Assembly (NCBI GenBank): GCA_965203435.1
Contig: CBDBCU010000006.1
Span: forward strand, 434,001-498,000
Length of the DNA stretch: 64,000 nt
Direction of reading: 5' to 3'
Origin: CBDBCU01 sp965203435
GTDB lineage: Bacteria; Chloroflexota; Dehalococcoidia; Lucifugimonadales; UBA3495
The notes under the pieces are model-generated. The model was not told the DNA's origin. It made no database searches and saw only the letters and a list, made by a program, of their open reading frames with translations. Made by a program: the position numbers and the translations under genes. Positions 7,737 to 16,709 of the stretch are shown one piece after another. How positions within the stretch are numbered: the first letter of the stretch is position 1; the number at the start of each line of letters is the position of its first letter.

Positions 7737-7897
7737 ATGCCGGGCGGCGCGCTATTCGTCAAATCCCGCCGATAATTGGGGCAATATCGTAGGAATTCTC
7801 AACCTTTTATCGGATATTGCCTCCGATTTCGTAGCTATTGCGCCAATTTGCGCCGTAACCGCGTCAATACGGCCAATAATTCATAGGGAGCAGACTT

Positions 7898-9457
7898 ATG
7901 TTTGACCTGCTGATTCGGAACGGCCGCATCATTGACGGCACCGGCGAGACCTGGTTTCGCGGCAGCGTCGGCGTAGCCGGGGATACCCTGGCCGTCCTGC
8001 GCGGCGATACGGCCGCCGTTGCCGCCGGCCGGGTCATTGACGCCGCCGACGCGGTTATCTGCCCCGGTTTCATCGATATGCACTCCCATTCCGACCTGAT
8101 GCTCCTTTCCGAACCCCGCCACGAGGCCAAACTGCGCCAAGGCGTAACCACCGACGCCCTGGGCATGGACGGCCTGTCCTACGCCCCCACTCCGCCGGCC
8201 CGCCTGGAGGAACTGCTGACCTACCTGGCGGCCATCAATGGTACGCCGCCACCCGAGGTACGCTGGAGCAGCGTCAAAGATTTTCTGGATTTGCTGGACG
8301 GCCGGGTAGCCTGCAATGTGGTCTATTTCGTCCCCCACGCCGCTATCCGCGTGGCGGCGATGGGCTGGGCCGACCGCCTGCCCACGGCCGCCGAACTGAC
8401 CCGAATGCAGGAACTAGCCCGTCAGGGGATGCGCGACGGGGCCTTTGGCTTTGCCACCGGCCTGACTTACCCGCCGGGCGCCTACAGCGACACCGCCGAG
8501 CTGGTGGCGATTTGCGCCGCCATCCGCGACTTGGGCGGCTTTTATATGACCCATGCCCGCTACAGCCTCGGCGACCGCCTCCTCGACCCTTTCCGCGAGG
8601 CTATTAACATCGGGCAGCGCAGCGGCGTGCCGGCCCATATTTCCCACTACCACAACCCGACGGCCGGCATGGGGGAACGGATGACCGCCCTGGTGGACGA
8701 AGGCCGCAACGCCGGCATTGATGTTACCTATGACCAGTATCCCTACGCCGCCGCCAGCACCGTGCTGCACTCCCTGCTGCCCTACTGGGTTCACGCCGGC
8801 GGCCCGGCCGCCCTGTTGCAGCGGATCCAAGACCCGGCGATCCGCGAGGAAATGGGCGATGCCATCGCACCCCAATGGGGATCCACCCTGGAACATTACA
8901 TATTCAGCCACATCGGTTCGGCTAAAAACAAGGAATGGGAGGGCCGTTCTTTGACCGACCTGGCCCAACATCAGGGCAAAAATATGGTCGATGCCATCTG
9001 CGATTTGCTGATCGAGGAAAACCTGGCAGTGGCTTTTGTGGCCCGCACCGGCAATCCGGACAACATCCGCGCTATCGCCCAGCACCCGGCGCAAATGGTC
9101 GGTTCCGACGGCCTGCTGACCGGCGGCCAGCCCAATCCCCGCACCTATGGCACTTTCCCCTATGTGCTGGGCCAATTTGTCCGCGAGGAGGGCCTGCTGC
9201 GGCTGGAGGATGCCGTGCGGAAAATGACTGCTATCCCGGCCCAGCGCCTGGGCTTGCCCGACCGCGGCATTATCCGGGATGGAATGAAAGCCGACCTGGT
9301 AGTCTTTGACCCCCAGCGAATAGCCGCCAAAGCCACCTTCGAGCAGCCCCGCCAATACCCGGAGGGCATTGACTATGTCCTGGTCAACGGGCAAATCGTC
9401 ATTGACCAGGGCGTCCACACCGGCGCCCTGCCCGGCCGCGCCCTGCGGTCGCAGTAA
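7898..9457 (+). CDS. N-acyl-D-amino-acid deacylase family amidohydrolase (COG3653)
   Basis: 519 residues. The start MFDLLIRNGRIIDGTG and the metal motif DMHSHSD (His62, His64) place it in the amidohydrolase superfamily. The family length, the GVTTDALGMDG segment and the closing GRALRSQ tail fit the D-aminoacylase/dihydroorotase-like COG3653 group. Further metal-ligand candidates are the His in FVPHAAI and THARYS, and the Asp in VGSDGLL. It likely hydrolyses an N-acyl or cyclic amide in the cytoplasm; the precise substrate cannot be told. An AGGGAG precedes the ATG by a few bases. It stands alone between minus-strand units. Confidence 0.82.
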   Translation: MFDLLIRNGRIIDGTGETWFRGSVGVAGDTLAVLRGDTAAVAAGRVIDAADAVICPGFIDMHSHSDLMLLSEPRHEAKLRQGVTTDALGMDGLSYAPTPPARLEELLTYLAAINGTPPPEVRWSSVKDFLDLLDGRVACNVVYFVPHAAIRVAAMGWADRLPTAAELTRMQELARQGMRDGAFGFATGLTYPPGAYSDTAELVAICAAIRDLGGFYMTHARYSLGDRLLDPFREAINIGQRSGVPAHISHYHNPTAGMGERMTALVDEGRNAGIDVTYDQYPYAAASTVLHSLLPYWVHAGGPAALLQRIQDPAIREEMGDAIAPQWGSTLEHYIFSHIGSAKNKEWEGRSLTDLAQHQGKNMVDAICDLLIEENLAVAFVARTGNPDNIRAIAQHPAQMVGSDGLLTGGQPNPRTYGTFPYVLGQFVREEGLLRLEDAVRKMTAIPAQRLGLPDRGIIRDGMKADLVVFDPQRIAAKATFEQPRQYPEGIDYVLVNGQIVIDQGVHTGALPGRALRSQ

Positions 9458-9500
9458 CCGGCTAACATCCCTTGCTTGGGATAATGACGGCGGGTTGGAG

Positions 9501-10592
9501 TTAAGAGGATTCCGCCGCCGTGAGTTTCTGGATGGCGTCAGCGATGGCCTTGAACTGCGCCAACATATCGTTGACGACTTCCTCTTGCCCGACGCCCGTT
9601 TTCACATAGATGGGCAGGTAACTCCCATCCACTACCCGATCCGACAGCCTCAGTTCGTCTGCCACCCGGTTAAAGATGGCCGGACTGTGCTGTCGCAATC
9701 CCCATAATTGGATCCAGAAAGGGGTTTCTCCGTTGCCAGCGGCCCACGGCTGGTAGAAAAGGCCGAACCAAGTCGGATGCCCGGCAAGGCGCAGATAGCG
9801 GCCGTAACCGGTGCGGTCAGCTCCACCACGACGGTCGTCTTGCACCCAGTCCTTACCCTGCCAGTTGCCAATGCAGGAGTCATAAACGCTCCGCAAGTCA
9901 ATCAGGCGACGGGCGAAAGCCGGGTTGAAATCCTCCGTATGGAACGGCAAGAACTCTTGGCTGTCCATAAGCTCGGTAAGGCCGCGCAGTTGTCGAATGT
10001 CCTCGGTGATGCCCGAAGTTTCCATAGCCCGCTCCGCCGCCGCGTGCAGGTCAAACAAGAGACTCCGCCAGCTGACCAGCATCAAATGCTGATTAGTAGC
10101 GTTCCCTTCGATATTGGTGACGCCGGCCCCGCGCATCCCGGCCGGAACATCGTCCTTTGGCTCTAACCCTTTGCCGGCCTCCTCTACCCGATACCGCAGT
10201 TCAGGCCAAAGGGTTTCCATCCGGGCCTCCGGGGCCAGAAACAGGAGCGCGGCCGGCCCGTCAGTGGGCAGCCGGCCTAAGTAACGGTTGACCTGATCCC
10301 CGGTTAAGCCGGCCCAGAACTTGGCTTCGATCAGCAACCGTTCGCTGCCGGTCTCGTCAAAGCCAACCAAGTCGGGCCGGGTAACTTCCTCGCCCACTTG
10401 ACCGCTGACTTCAGTTCGCACCGCGCTGATGGGCGGCAACACAGCCCCGCCTTTCCGCGCCAGGTTGTTCAGCTCAGCCCGGGACGCTTGGGATTTGCCC
10501 AGGATGTAGCCGAGGGATTCCACCGCGGCGTTTTCCAAACGCGGCGTAAGCCGGGGAATGATGTTAGCCAGCAGGGTGTCGTTGTCTGCCAT
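9501..10592 (-). CDS. PD-(D/E)xK nuclease-like protein of unknown role
   Basis: 363 residues from the ATG at 10592 (AGAGGG upstream); an in-frame ATG at 10649 is less likely. The segment RPDLVGF followed by ERLLIEAKFWA gives Asp74, Glu89 and Lys91, a PD-(D/E)xK core as in restriction-like nucleases. The rest has Trp-rich stretches (WFGLFYQPW, FWIQLWGL) and no family I can name. Resembling proteins occur as stand-alone defence or restriction-related genes, but no methylase or helicase neighbour is present. Nuclease activity is inferred from the motif only. Confidence 0.55.
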   Translation of the reverse strand: MADNDTLLANIIPRLTPRLENAAVESLGYILGKSQASRAELNNLARKGGAVLPPISAVRTEVSGQVGEEVTRPDLVGFDETGSERLLIEAKFWAGLTGDQVNRYLGRLPTDGPAALLFLAPEARMETLWPELRYRVEEAGKGLEPKDDVPAGMRGAGVTNIEGNATNQHLMLVSWRSLLFDLHAAAERAMETSGITEDIRQLRGLTELMDSQEFLPFHTEDFNPAFARRLIDLRSVYDSCIGNWQGKDWVQDDRRGGADRTGYGRYLRLAGHPTWFGLFYQPWAAGNGETPFWIQLWGLRQHSPAIFNRVADELRLSDRVVDGSYLPIYVKTGVGQEEVVNDMLAQFKAIADAIQKLTAAESS

Positions 10593-10706
10593 AAAACCCT
10601 CTCTGTTTTCCTTGAGTGCTTGGATGGGCGGCCAAAGCGAGGTAACCAATCAGTCCAACACCCATCCAATAAAGATGAACTGGATATGTAAGGGTATCCC
10701 GATAAA

Positions 10707-10741
10707 GCCGTCATTCCCTCGAATACCAAGGGAATGACGGC
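10707..10741. terminator. Hairpin, probable terminator after the enoyl-CoA hydratase operon
   Basis: GCCGTCATTCCCT (10707-10719) pairs perfectly with AGGGAATGACGGC (10729-10741), 23 bp past the stop at 10764. It is built from the dispersed palindrome core GTCATTCCC. The minus-strand T-tract is weak. Confidence 0.55.
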
Positions 10742-10763
10742 CTTTCGGAAATGCAGAGACCGC

Positions 10764-11525
10764 CTACCGCCCCTGCCACACCGGGGCGCGCTTTTCGGCA
10801 AAGGCCCGCACCCCCTCCTGGGCATCCTCCGTTTGCAGCACTTCATCCCGCTTGGCTTGGGCAAAGGCTACCCGTTCCTCCAACCCCATTTCCGCGCCCT
10901 TGATCGAGGCTTCCTTGATGGCGGCCAGGGCCAGGGGGGCGTTGGCGGTTATCTGCCGGGCCATCGCCTCGGCCCGCGGCATTACTTCCTCCGGGGCCAC
11001 CACATAGTTGACCAGCATCAACTCCCGGGCCTTGGCCGCGTCCACGAACTCCCCGGTAAAGAGAAACTCAAAGGCAATGTTGCGCGGCACCACTTGCGAC
11101 AGCAAAGCCGGCCCGCTGACCGAGGAGATGCCCCGCTTGGCTTGCGGCCAGCCGAACCGGGCTTCCGTGGAGGCAATGCGGAGGTCGCTGCCCAAGGCGA
11201 TGCCGCAGCCCTGGGCCAGGCAGATGCCGTTGATGGCGGAGATGATGGGCTTAAAGATTTTGGACTGCTCCACATAGAGGTCGCCGGTGGTCGGCCCCTC
11301 GTTGGCGGCGTTAGCCATGGCCACCAGGTCGTGGCCGGTGGAAAAGGCCCGGCCGCGGCCGGTAACGATGGCGCACCGCACCGCCGGATTGGTCTTGACA
11401 TCCTGAAAGGCTTCCCACAGCAACTGCCGCATCGGCGGGTCAATGGCGTTCAGCTTCTCCGGCCGGTTCAGGGTGATGTAAGCGATGCCGTCCTGGATTT
11501 CGTACAAGGCTTCGGGTTCAGGCAA
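10764..11525 (-). CDS. Enoyl-CoA hydratase/isomerase family protein
   Basis: 253 residues, crotonase fold. YITLNRPEKLNAID opens the fold, the oxyanion-hole region is RAFSTGHDL, and the second is GICLAQGCGIALGSDLRIA. The start is TTG after a perfect AAGGAGG. The catalytic Glu pair of the classical hydratase is not obvious: the second site reads GWPQAKRG instead of a Glu-containing PE. The reaction may therefore be isomerisation, hydrolysis or another crotonase chemistry. It is the last gene of an operon after two CaiB/BaiF CoA-transferases, which supply its CoA-ester substrate. Confidence 0.85.
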   Translation of the reverse strand: MPEPEALYEIQDGIAYITLNRPEKLNAIDPPMRQLLWEAFQDVKTNPAVRCAIVTGRGRAFSTGHDLVAMANAANEGPTTGDLYVEQSKIFKPIISAINGICLAQGCGIALGSDLRIASTEARFGWPQAKRGISSVSGPALLSQVVPRNIAFEFLFTGEFVDAAKARELMLVNYVVAPEEVMPRAEAMARQITANAPLALAAIKEASIKGAEMGLEERVAFAQAKRDEVLQTEDAQEGVRAFAEKRAPVWQGR

Positions 11526-11582
11526 GGTGGTTTCCTCCTTTTGTTGATTGCGCGGCGGACTGCGCCACCGCTTTTGACCGGA

Positions 11583-12857
11583 TTAAATTATCCGCGACCC
11601 GGTGGGTTTCGTCCCGATAACCCCGCCGGCTTCCAATTCGTCCACTTCCCGGGCGGTCAAGCCCAGCAATTCCCCATAGATTTGCCGATTGTGCTGGCCC
11701 AGGGTGGGCGCCGGCCAATGGACTTGCCCCGGGGTTGCCGACATCCGCCAGGCCAAGCCCTGATACCACTTGGGTCCGACTTGGGGATGATCCCCATAGT
11801 AGAAAGTCCCCCGTTCCCGGTAATGCGCGTTTTCCAGCAAATCCGGGCCGCGCAACGCCGGGGCCGCCGGGATGCCCTGTTCCTGCAGCTGGCGGGTGAT
11901 TTCCCATATATCCCGGCCGGCCGTCCATTCCCCAATGATTTTGTCCAGTTCCCCTTGATTTTCCCGCCGGGCCGCCGCCGTAGCGTATTCCGGGGCCGCC
12001 GCCAGTTCCGGCCGGCCGATAACCGCCGCCAGCCGCCGCCACTGCTCCTCGTTGGTGACGGCAATCGTAACCCAGCGATCCTCCCCGGCCCCGGGATAGG
12101 CGTTATGCGGCGCATAGTAGGGGGAATGATTGCCGATCCGTTCCGGCTCCTGCCCGGTCATCTGATAAGCCAGGATTTCCCCGCCAATCAGAGCCACCGC
12201 CGACTCCTGCTGGGAAACATCGATGAACATCCCTTTGCCGGTGCGCCGCCGGTAGCGCAAGGCGGCCAGCAACACCCCGGCGGCGTGGGAGCCGGTGATG
12301 GGATCGCCATGATTGATGCCCGACTTCATCGGCCCATCGTTGGCGTAGCCGGTAATGTGCGCCATCCCGCAAAGCTGTTCCTGCCCAATGCCATAGGCCA
12401 CATAGTTTTGCCACGGCCCGCTGTTGCCGAAAGCCGGCATCGAAGCATAAATCAGGTCGGGACGGATTTGCCGCAGGGCGGCGTAGTCATAGCCCAACCG
12501 GGCCAAACTGCCCTGCCGGAAATTCTCCACCAGGGCATCGGAAATGGACACCAGTTCCTCAAAAACCTGCCGCCCCCGTTCCTCGGTCAGCTCCAGGGTA
12601 ATGCCGTACTTGCTCTGGTGCAGGCAGTTGAACCAGCCGTTGCGATTCCACGGCTCCGGCCCGGGATCGGAATCCGGATAGGCGGCGATGCCCGGGGCCG
12701 GATTGACCGGCCCCCGATGGGAATCGTACACCCGCAAGGATTCCAGTTTGATGACTTCCGCCCCCATATCGGCCAGCAGCTTGGTGCAGTAAGGGCCGGC
12801 CCAAATGCGGGAAAGGTCCAAAATCCGAAAGTTTTGCAGCGGCTGCGTCCCACTCAC
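11583..12857 (-). CDS. CaiB/BaiF family III CoA-transferase
   Basis: 424 residues. The family start pattern is present: ILDLSRIWAGPYCTKLLADM followed by GAEVIKLE. The central ALVENFRQGSLARLGYDY carries the catalytic Asp region, and GYANDGPMKSGINHGDPITG is the glycine-rich CoA loop. These enzymes move CoA between carboxylic acids through an aspartyl-CoA intermediate. The start is GTG, directly abutting the stop of the upstream paralogue (TAG|GTG), so the two are coupled. They could form a heteromer or act in series on a carboxylate that the following crotonase modifies. Confidence 0.9.
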   Translation of the reverse strand: MSGTQPLQNFRILDLSRIWAGPYCTKLLADMGAEVIKLESLRVYDSHRGPVNPAPGIAAYPDSDPGPEPWNRNGWFNCLHQSKYGITLELTEERGRQVFEELVSISDALVENFRQGSLARLGYDYAALRQIRPDLIYASMPAFGNSGPWQNYVAYGIGQEQLCGMAHITGYANDGPMKSGINHGDPITGSHAAGVLLAALRYRRRTGKGMFIDVSQQESAVALIGGEILAYQMTGQEPERIGNHSPYYAPHNAYPGAGEDRWVTIAVTNEEQWRRLAAVIGRPELAAAPEYATAAARRENQGELDKIIGEWTAGRDIWEITRQLQEQGIPAAPALRGPDLLENAHYRERGTFYYGDHPQVGPKWYQGLAWRMSATPGQVHWPAPTLGQHNRQIYGELLGLTAREVDELEAGGVIGTKPTGSRII

Positions 12858-14057
12858 CTAAACGACTCCTTCGGCGTGCAGGGTTTCCACTTCTTGGCTC
12901 GAATAGCCCAATTCCCCCAGCACTTCCAAACAATGCTCGGCCAGCAGCGGCGCCCGGCGATAAACCCAGGGGGCAATGTCGCTGTGGGGGCTTACCGGCG
13001 GGCCGGGATAGCGGAAACTTCCGGCTACCGGATGTTCCGGTTCCACAAAATAATCCCGGGCGTTCAGTTGCTCCATTTCCAGAATATCCTGCATTCCGGC
13101 CACGAAAGCAAAGCCCAGGCCGTGCTCCTGCCCGGCCTTGAAAATGTCCACCTTGTTATGCTCCAGCAGCCAGGGCAGCATCAGGGCATCCACTTCATCG
13201 GCATTCAGCAGGCGGCCCTGGCGGGAGGCAAAGCGGGGGTCGGCCAATTCCGGGGTTTCCATAATCTTGGCGACTTCCGGCCAATTCTGATCCGGCCCGG
13301 CGATAATGCCCACAAAGCCATCCTGACAGGGATAGATGCCCCAGGCGGCCCGGCCGTAGCCCCGATTGCCCACCCGGGTGAACTCCCGCCCCGAATAGCT
13401 GTATTGCATCAGCGCATTTTCCAGCACATTGGTGGCGTATTCGGCAATGGACAGGTCAATATGCTGCCCCTGGCCGCTGTCCTCGGCGTAAAGCAGGGCG
13501 GTCATGGTGGCGACAAAGGCATTCTGGCCGGCCCCCAGTTGGGCCAGCGGCGCGCCCTCTTTCAGCGGCGGCTCCCCCAGCTCTCCGGTAATGTTCATCA
13601 GCCCCCCGGCGGCGTACAGGTTGATTTCCGCCGCTTTCCAATCCCGATAAGGGCCGGTCTGCCCGTAGTTGGATAGGGAAGTCATTACCAGGGCCGGGTT
13701 TTCCCGGCGGAGGGTCGGATAGTCCAGCCCCAAGCGGGCCATCACGCCGGGCGCGAAATTCTCCACCAGAATGTCGGCGGAGCGGGCCAGGCGCAGCAGA
13801 ATATCCCGCCCCTGAGCCGATTTCAGGTTCAGGGTAAGGCTTTTTTTGGCCGTGTTGAGGTAGAGAAACCAGGCGCCGCTTTCCCCGGGCTGGCGGGGAT
13901 TGGCAAAGGGCGGGAAGTGGCGCAGGGGATCGCCGCCCTCGGGCCGCTCCACCTTGACCACTTCCGCCCCCAAAGTAGCCAGCAGCTTGGTGCAATAAGG
14001 GCCGGCAAAATAATGGGTCAAGTCCAGGACTTTAACCCCTTCCAGCAGTCCGGGCAT
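12858..14057 (-). CDS. CaiB/BaiF family III CoA-transferase
   Basis: 399 residues from the ATG at 14057, chosen because AGGAGC lies just upstream; a longer frame to 14159 has no ribosome site and starts without family similarity. It begins MPGLLEGVKVLDLTHYFAGP and has GAEVVKVE, LVENFAPGVMARLGLDY and an ALVMTSLSNYGQTGPY segment, all typical of formyl-CoA-transferase-like proteins. It is the first gene of a three-gene operon with another CaiB homologue and an enoyl-CoA hydratase. The physiological acid is unknown. Confidence 0.9.
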   Translation of the reverse strand: MPGLLEGVKVLDLTHYFAGPYCTKLLATLGAEVVKVERPEGGDPLRHFPPFANPRQPGESGAWFLYLNTAKKSLTLNLKSAQGRDILLRLARSADILVENFAPGVMARLGLDYPTLRRENPALVMTSLSNYGQTGPYRDWKAAEINLYAAGGLMNITGELGEPPLKEGAPLAQLGAGQNAFVATMTALLYAEDSGQGQHIDLSIAEYATNVLENALMQYSYSGREFTRVGNRGYGRAAWGIYPCQDGFVGIIAGPDQNWPEVAKIMETPELADPRFASRQGRLLNADEVDALMLPWLLEHNKVDIFKAGQEHGLGFAFVAGMQDILEMEQLNARDYFVEPEHPVAGSFRYPGPPVSPHSDIAPWVYRRAPLLAEHCLEVLGELGYSSQEVETLHAEGVV

Positions 14058-14172
14058 TAAGGCAGCTCCTGAGCAAAGGCCGGAAAATTTACCCGCTATT
14101 GTGGCAAAGCCCGGCCGGAAATGCAAGGGGCGGCGGATGGCGGCCGGCCTCAGGGGCAACGGGTTTTGAGGG

Positions 14173-15429
14173 CTAGTCGGTTTTCCTTTCCTCAGATTCC
14201 TCTGCCGAAGTTTCCGCTACCGGGTAGGAACTGACCCAATCGGCAAAGGAATCGTAGCAGCCGGTTTCGCAGTCCGGGCAGTGGGCGTGGAAGTTGAGTT
14301 CTACCCGGGTCAAGCCGTCTTGCCAAGCCCGCCAGATCCGGGAGCCGCTGGAAATGGCGAATATGCCGACGCCCACCGGTACCAGGATAGGGGCCGCCGC
14401 CGTCAAAGCCGGCCCGGCCCCCATGGCGACCGCTACGGTAGCGCCGGCCGCCATCACACCGCCGGCCGCCCCGGCCGTTGCCACATCCTTGCCGGTATCC
14501 TTTGCCGCCGCCTTGCCGGTTTTCTTGCCGCGGAACACGCAAATCCCGTTCTCCGCCAGGCTGACCGGAAACTCGAACAGTACCGTCCAGGCCGCCCCCT
14601 TGCCGGCGTTCTTGGCCGCCGCGCCGCCGACTATTTTGACGGCATCCGCGGCGTTGACCGCCCGAGCTCCGATAACCTCCATTCGGGTCATATTGCGGCG
14701 TCCGCGCTTGCCGTTGACCTTGCCCGATTCCCACAGCAGGTTGCGGAGATCCCGGACTTTTCCCGGAGCGTTGGCGACCGACTCGATATGACTGGCCTCC
14801 TTGTCTTTGAGGAACCGAATTACCGCGCCATCCCCCGAGTTCCGTACCGCCTGGGGAACACTGGTTTGATAAAGCTCGATGGCCTCGTGCCAAGGGCGGG
14901 ATCCCCGGCCCTTGCCCAAGCCGGCTCCCCGGAACTTTTTGCCGAAGTTGGCAAAAGACGCCGGTTTGACCGGCTTGCTTTTAGCCAAAGCCGCCAGCAG
15001 GGCGGCCGGCCCTTGCCCGCCATCCCCTTCAGTGTTGCGCCGACCACCGGCGTCCCGGATAAAAAAGCAGTCCTGGACGACCTCCTCGCCCTCCAAAATC
15101 CAGTGGCCGCAGTTCAGGCAGACCATGTCCGCCTTGGCCCGCTCCGCCGCCCGTTGCGCGGCGAACCCCTGGTAGCAGGACTTGGGGGTTTCCACCAACG
15201 CCGGCTGACTAAGCCGGGTCAAGGGCTGGAGCGGCGGGCCAACGAAAAGCCGTTCACCGGGCATCGGGTTGCACTCCGGGCAAGCAAAGTGGAAATGCCG
15301 GTATCCGACGCGAGCGGCGATTTTCTTGGGCGGGCGCTCCGGCAAGTCGGAAAGGCAGGTTTCTCCGGGCCGGATCTGATGCCCGCACCCGTCGCAGGTC
15401 AGTTCTTGGTCAGCGGTGATCTGCCACAT
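14173..15429 (-). CDS. Zinc-ribbon protein with C-terminal membrane segment, unknown function
   Basis: 418 residues from the ATG at 15429 with AAGGAATG upstream; the longer frame to 15648 overlaps the RHH gene and is rejected. The N-terminus has CDGCG and HFHFACPEC plus a third CLNCG, suggesting two zinc-binding knuckles. The middle is basic. Residues about 330-385 are Ala/Gly-rich and hydrophobic (AAGGVMAAGATVAVAMGA, VPVGVGIFAISSG), predicting two membrane helices or a glycine zipper. A final CPDCETGC follows. It lies 55 bp after the RHH gene, probably in one operon. I do not recognise the family. Confidence 0.5.
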   Translation of the reverse strand: MWQITADQELTCDGCGHQIRPGETCLSDLPERPPKKIAARVGYRHFHFACPECNPMPGERLFVGPPLQPLTRLSQPALVETPKSCYQGFAAQRAAERAKADMVCLNCGHWILEGEEVVQDCFFIRDAGGRRNTEGDGGQGPAALLAALAKSKPVKPASFANFGKKFRGAGLGKGRGSRPWHEAIELYQTSVPQAVRNSGDGAVIRFLKDKEASHIESVANAPGKVRDLRNLLWESGKVNGKRGRRNMTRMEVIGARAVNAADAVKIVGGAAAKNAGKGAAWTVLFEFPVSLAENGICVFRGKKTGKAAAKDTGKDVATAGAAGGVMAAGATVAVAMGAGPALTAAAPILVPVGVGIFAISSGSRIWRAWQDGLTRVELNFHAHCPDCETGCYDSFADWVSSYPVAETSAEESEERKTD

Positions 15430-15484
15430 CGCAATCGTACATTCCTTAGGGGTGTTTTGAGGATGGCTAATCCGGGGTGGCCGC

Positions 15485-15886
15485 CTATTCCTGCGGCGGC
15501 TCCCCCTCCTGTTCCAGGATGTCCCGCAGGTCGGCCTTGGCTTTCCTGATTTCCTCCAGCTTGGTGGCAATGGCGTCGAAGTGGCCTTGCCGGGCTTTGA
15601 TGCCGGCGGTGATAAGGTAGTTGGCCGCGTCGGAGCGGCTGCTGGCAATGCCGGCCTCCACCAGTTCGTCCATCCGGGCCAGGCTTTCCTTGTCCACCCG
15701 CACCATCACCACATTGTCCCGGGTCTGGCGGTCGTTGGGCAGGCGGCTCTTGAGGGTCTCTTTCGCGGTTTCGGCCCCGGCCACCGCCGCATCCCGGACG
15801 CCCCCGGCCATTTCGCCCAGCCCCCGGCCTACCTCGCCCACGCCTCGGATTACCCGTTCTCCCGGCCCGCTTACATTGTCCGTCAT
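15485..15886 (-). CDS. Ribbon-helix-helix DNA-binding protein
   Basis: 133 residues with AAAAGGAGG before the ATG. Residues 57-97 (NVVMVRVDKESLARMDELV then SRSDAANYLI) are a CopG/MetJ-type ribbon-helix-helix. The N-terminal 45 residues are Gly/Ala/Glu-rich and probably amphipathic, and a short coiled coil ends the protein. RHH proteins usually bind operators as dimers. It precedes the zinc-ribbon membrane protein and diverges from another RHH-type gene, so it may regulate this shared intergenic region. Confidence 0.72.
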   Translation of the reverse strand: MTDNVSGPGERVIRGVGEVGRGLGEMAGGVRDAAVAGAETAKETLKSRLPNDRQTRDNVVMVRVDKESLARMDELVEAGIASSRSDAANYLITAGIKARQGHFDAIATKLEEIRKAKADLRDILEQEGEPPQE

Positions 15887-15931
15887 TGGATTACCTCCTT
15901 TTATGTATGGGAATTACTGACTTACATCAAT

Positions 15932-15960
15932 ACTATAATGCTGAAATTACACCTTGTCAA
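15932..15960 (-). promoter_or_regulatory. Sigma-70 promoter of the RHH/zinc-ribbon operon
   Basis: Minus strand: TTGACA (15960-15955), 17-bp spacer, TATAGT (15937-15932). It lies 46 bp before the RHH start. Confidence 0.75.
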
Positions 15961-16002
15961 CTCCCGGCGGCGGGCAATTTCGAAATTCATCCGCGCAGGG
16001 TA

Positions 16003-16043
16003 TTGACAAGCAGAAATGGTATGCTTATGCTGTTATCATAACA
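16003..16043 (+). promoter_or_regulatory. Promoter with overlapping palindromic operator
   Basis: TTGACA (16003-16008), 17-bp spacer, TATGCT (16026-16031). The palindrome TGTTATCATAACA (16031-16043) covers the predicted start point. Its position and the RHH domain encoded downstream suggest autoregulation, which is an inference. Confidence 0.68.
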
Positions 16044-16066
16044 TAAACATACGCCGGAGGTTAGCT

Positions 16067-16699
16067 ATGCGGATGGGCATCAACGTCCCTGACAAACTGC
16101 TCAAGCGGGTCAAGTCCCTTGACCCCGACATCAACATCTCCCAAGTCTGCCGGGAGGCTTTGGCAAACCACGCCACCGGCTTGCAGCGGGTAGCGGATTG
16201 GATCGCCTACGACGACGGCGAAATCGACGCGGAACTCCATCGGATTGCCGAGGATTACGAAAAGTGGGGCATTGAGCCCGACTGGTCCCTTTTGGGCTGG
16301 AATGACGCCCGGGAGTGGCTGAGCGGAGTATCCCCGGAGCGTTGGACTCATTTTCTCCGCCAATGGGAAGGGCTGGAATCCCAGGGCGGAAAGCCGGATT
16401 CGTCCCTCTGCCACATCTACACCCAGGGAGCTGGGGTAAAAAACTACGGCGCCCGGTTTATGGAGAACCAGGATTGGTTCTATACCAGGTACTTCTACGC
16501 GGCCCTGCGCGGGCATCCCTTCAGCGACTTTGAGGAAGCCCGGAAAGCCTATGAAGCCGCGTGGATTTCCTACGTCGGAGAAGTGCGGCGGCAGTATCTG
16601 GCGGCCATAGATGCCCAACGGCAAGCGGTATTCACGGAACGGGAAAAGGCTTGGCAGTCCCGCCCGGCCCCGGAGTTGCCGCCGCCCCTGCGGGAATAA
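16067..16699 (+). CDS. CcdA-like ribbon-helix-helix protein with long C-terminal domain
   Basis: 210 residues from the ATG at 16067, which has CGGAGG upstream and lies beyond the promoter. The first 40 residues (MGINVPDKLLKRVKSL, then INISQVCREAL) look like a CcdA/CopG antitoxin RHH domain. The remaining 165 residues are rich in Trp, Tyr and Glu and unrecognised; they end in a charged helix and a Pro tail. No toxin gene is adjacent on this strand, since metH follows convergently. It could be a solo regulator or a fused antitoxin-effector. Confidence 0.6.
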   Translation: MRMGINVPDKLLKRVKSLDPDINISQVCREALANHATGLQRVADWIAYDDGEIDAELHRIAEDYEKWGIEPDWSLLGWNDAREWLSGVSPERWTHFLRQWEGLESQGGKPDSSLCHIYTQGAGVKNYGARFMENQDWFYTRYFYAALRGHPFSDFEEARKAYEAAWISYVGEVRRQYLAAIDAQRQAVFTEREKAWQSRPAPELPPPLRE

Positions 16700-16709
16700 C
16701 CGGCCGCCC

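Noticed and set aside
10734..13676. 980-residue plus-strand reading frame
   Set aside because: It is antisense to the hydratase and two CaiB genes, is Gly/Pro/Arg/Gln-rich, and has no domain. Similar long shadow frames opposite metH (17076-19568) and pepN (23895-25901) are rejected for the same reason.
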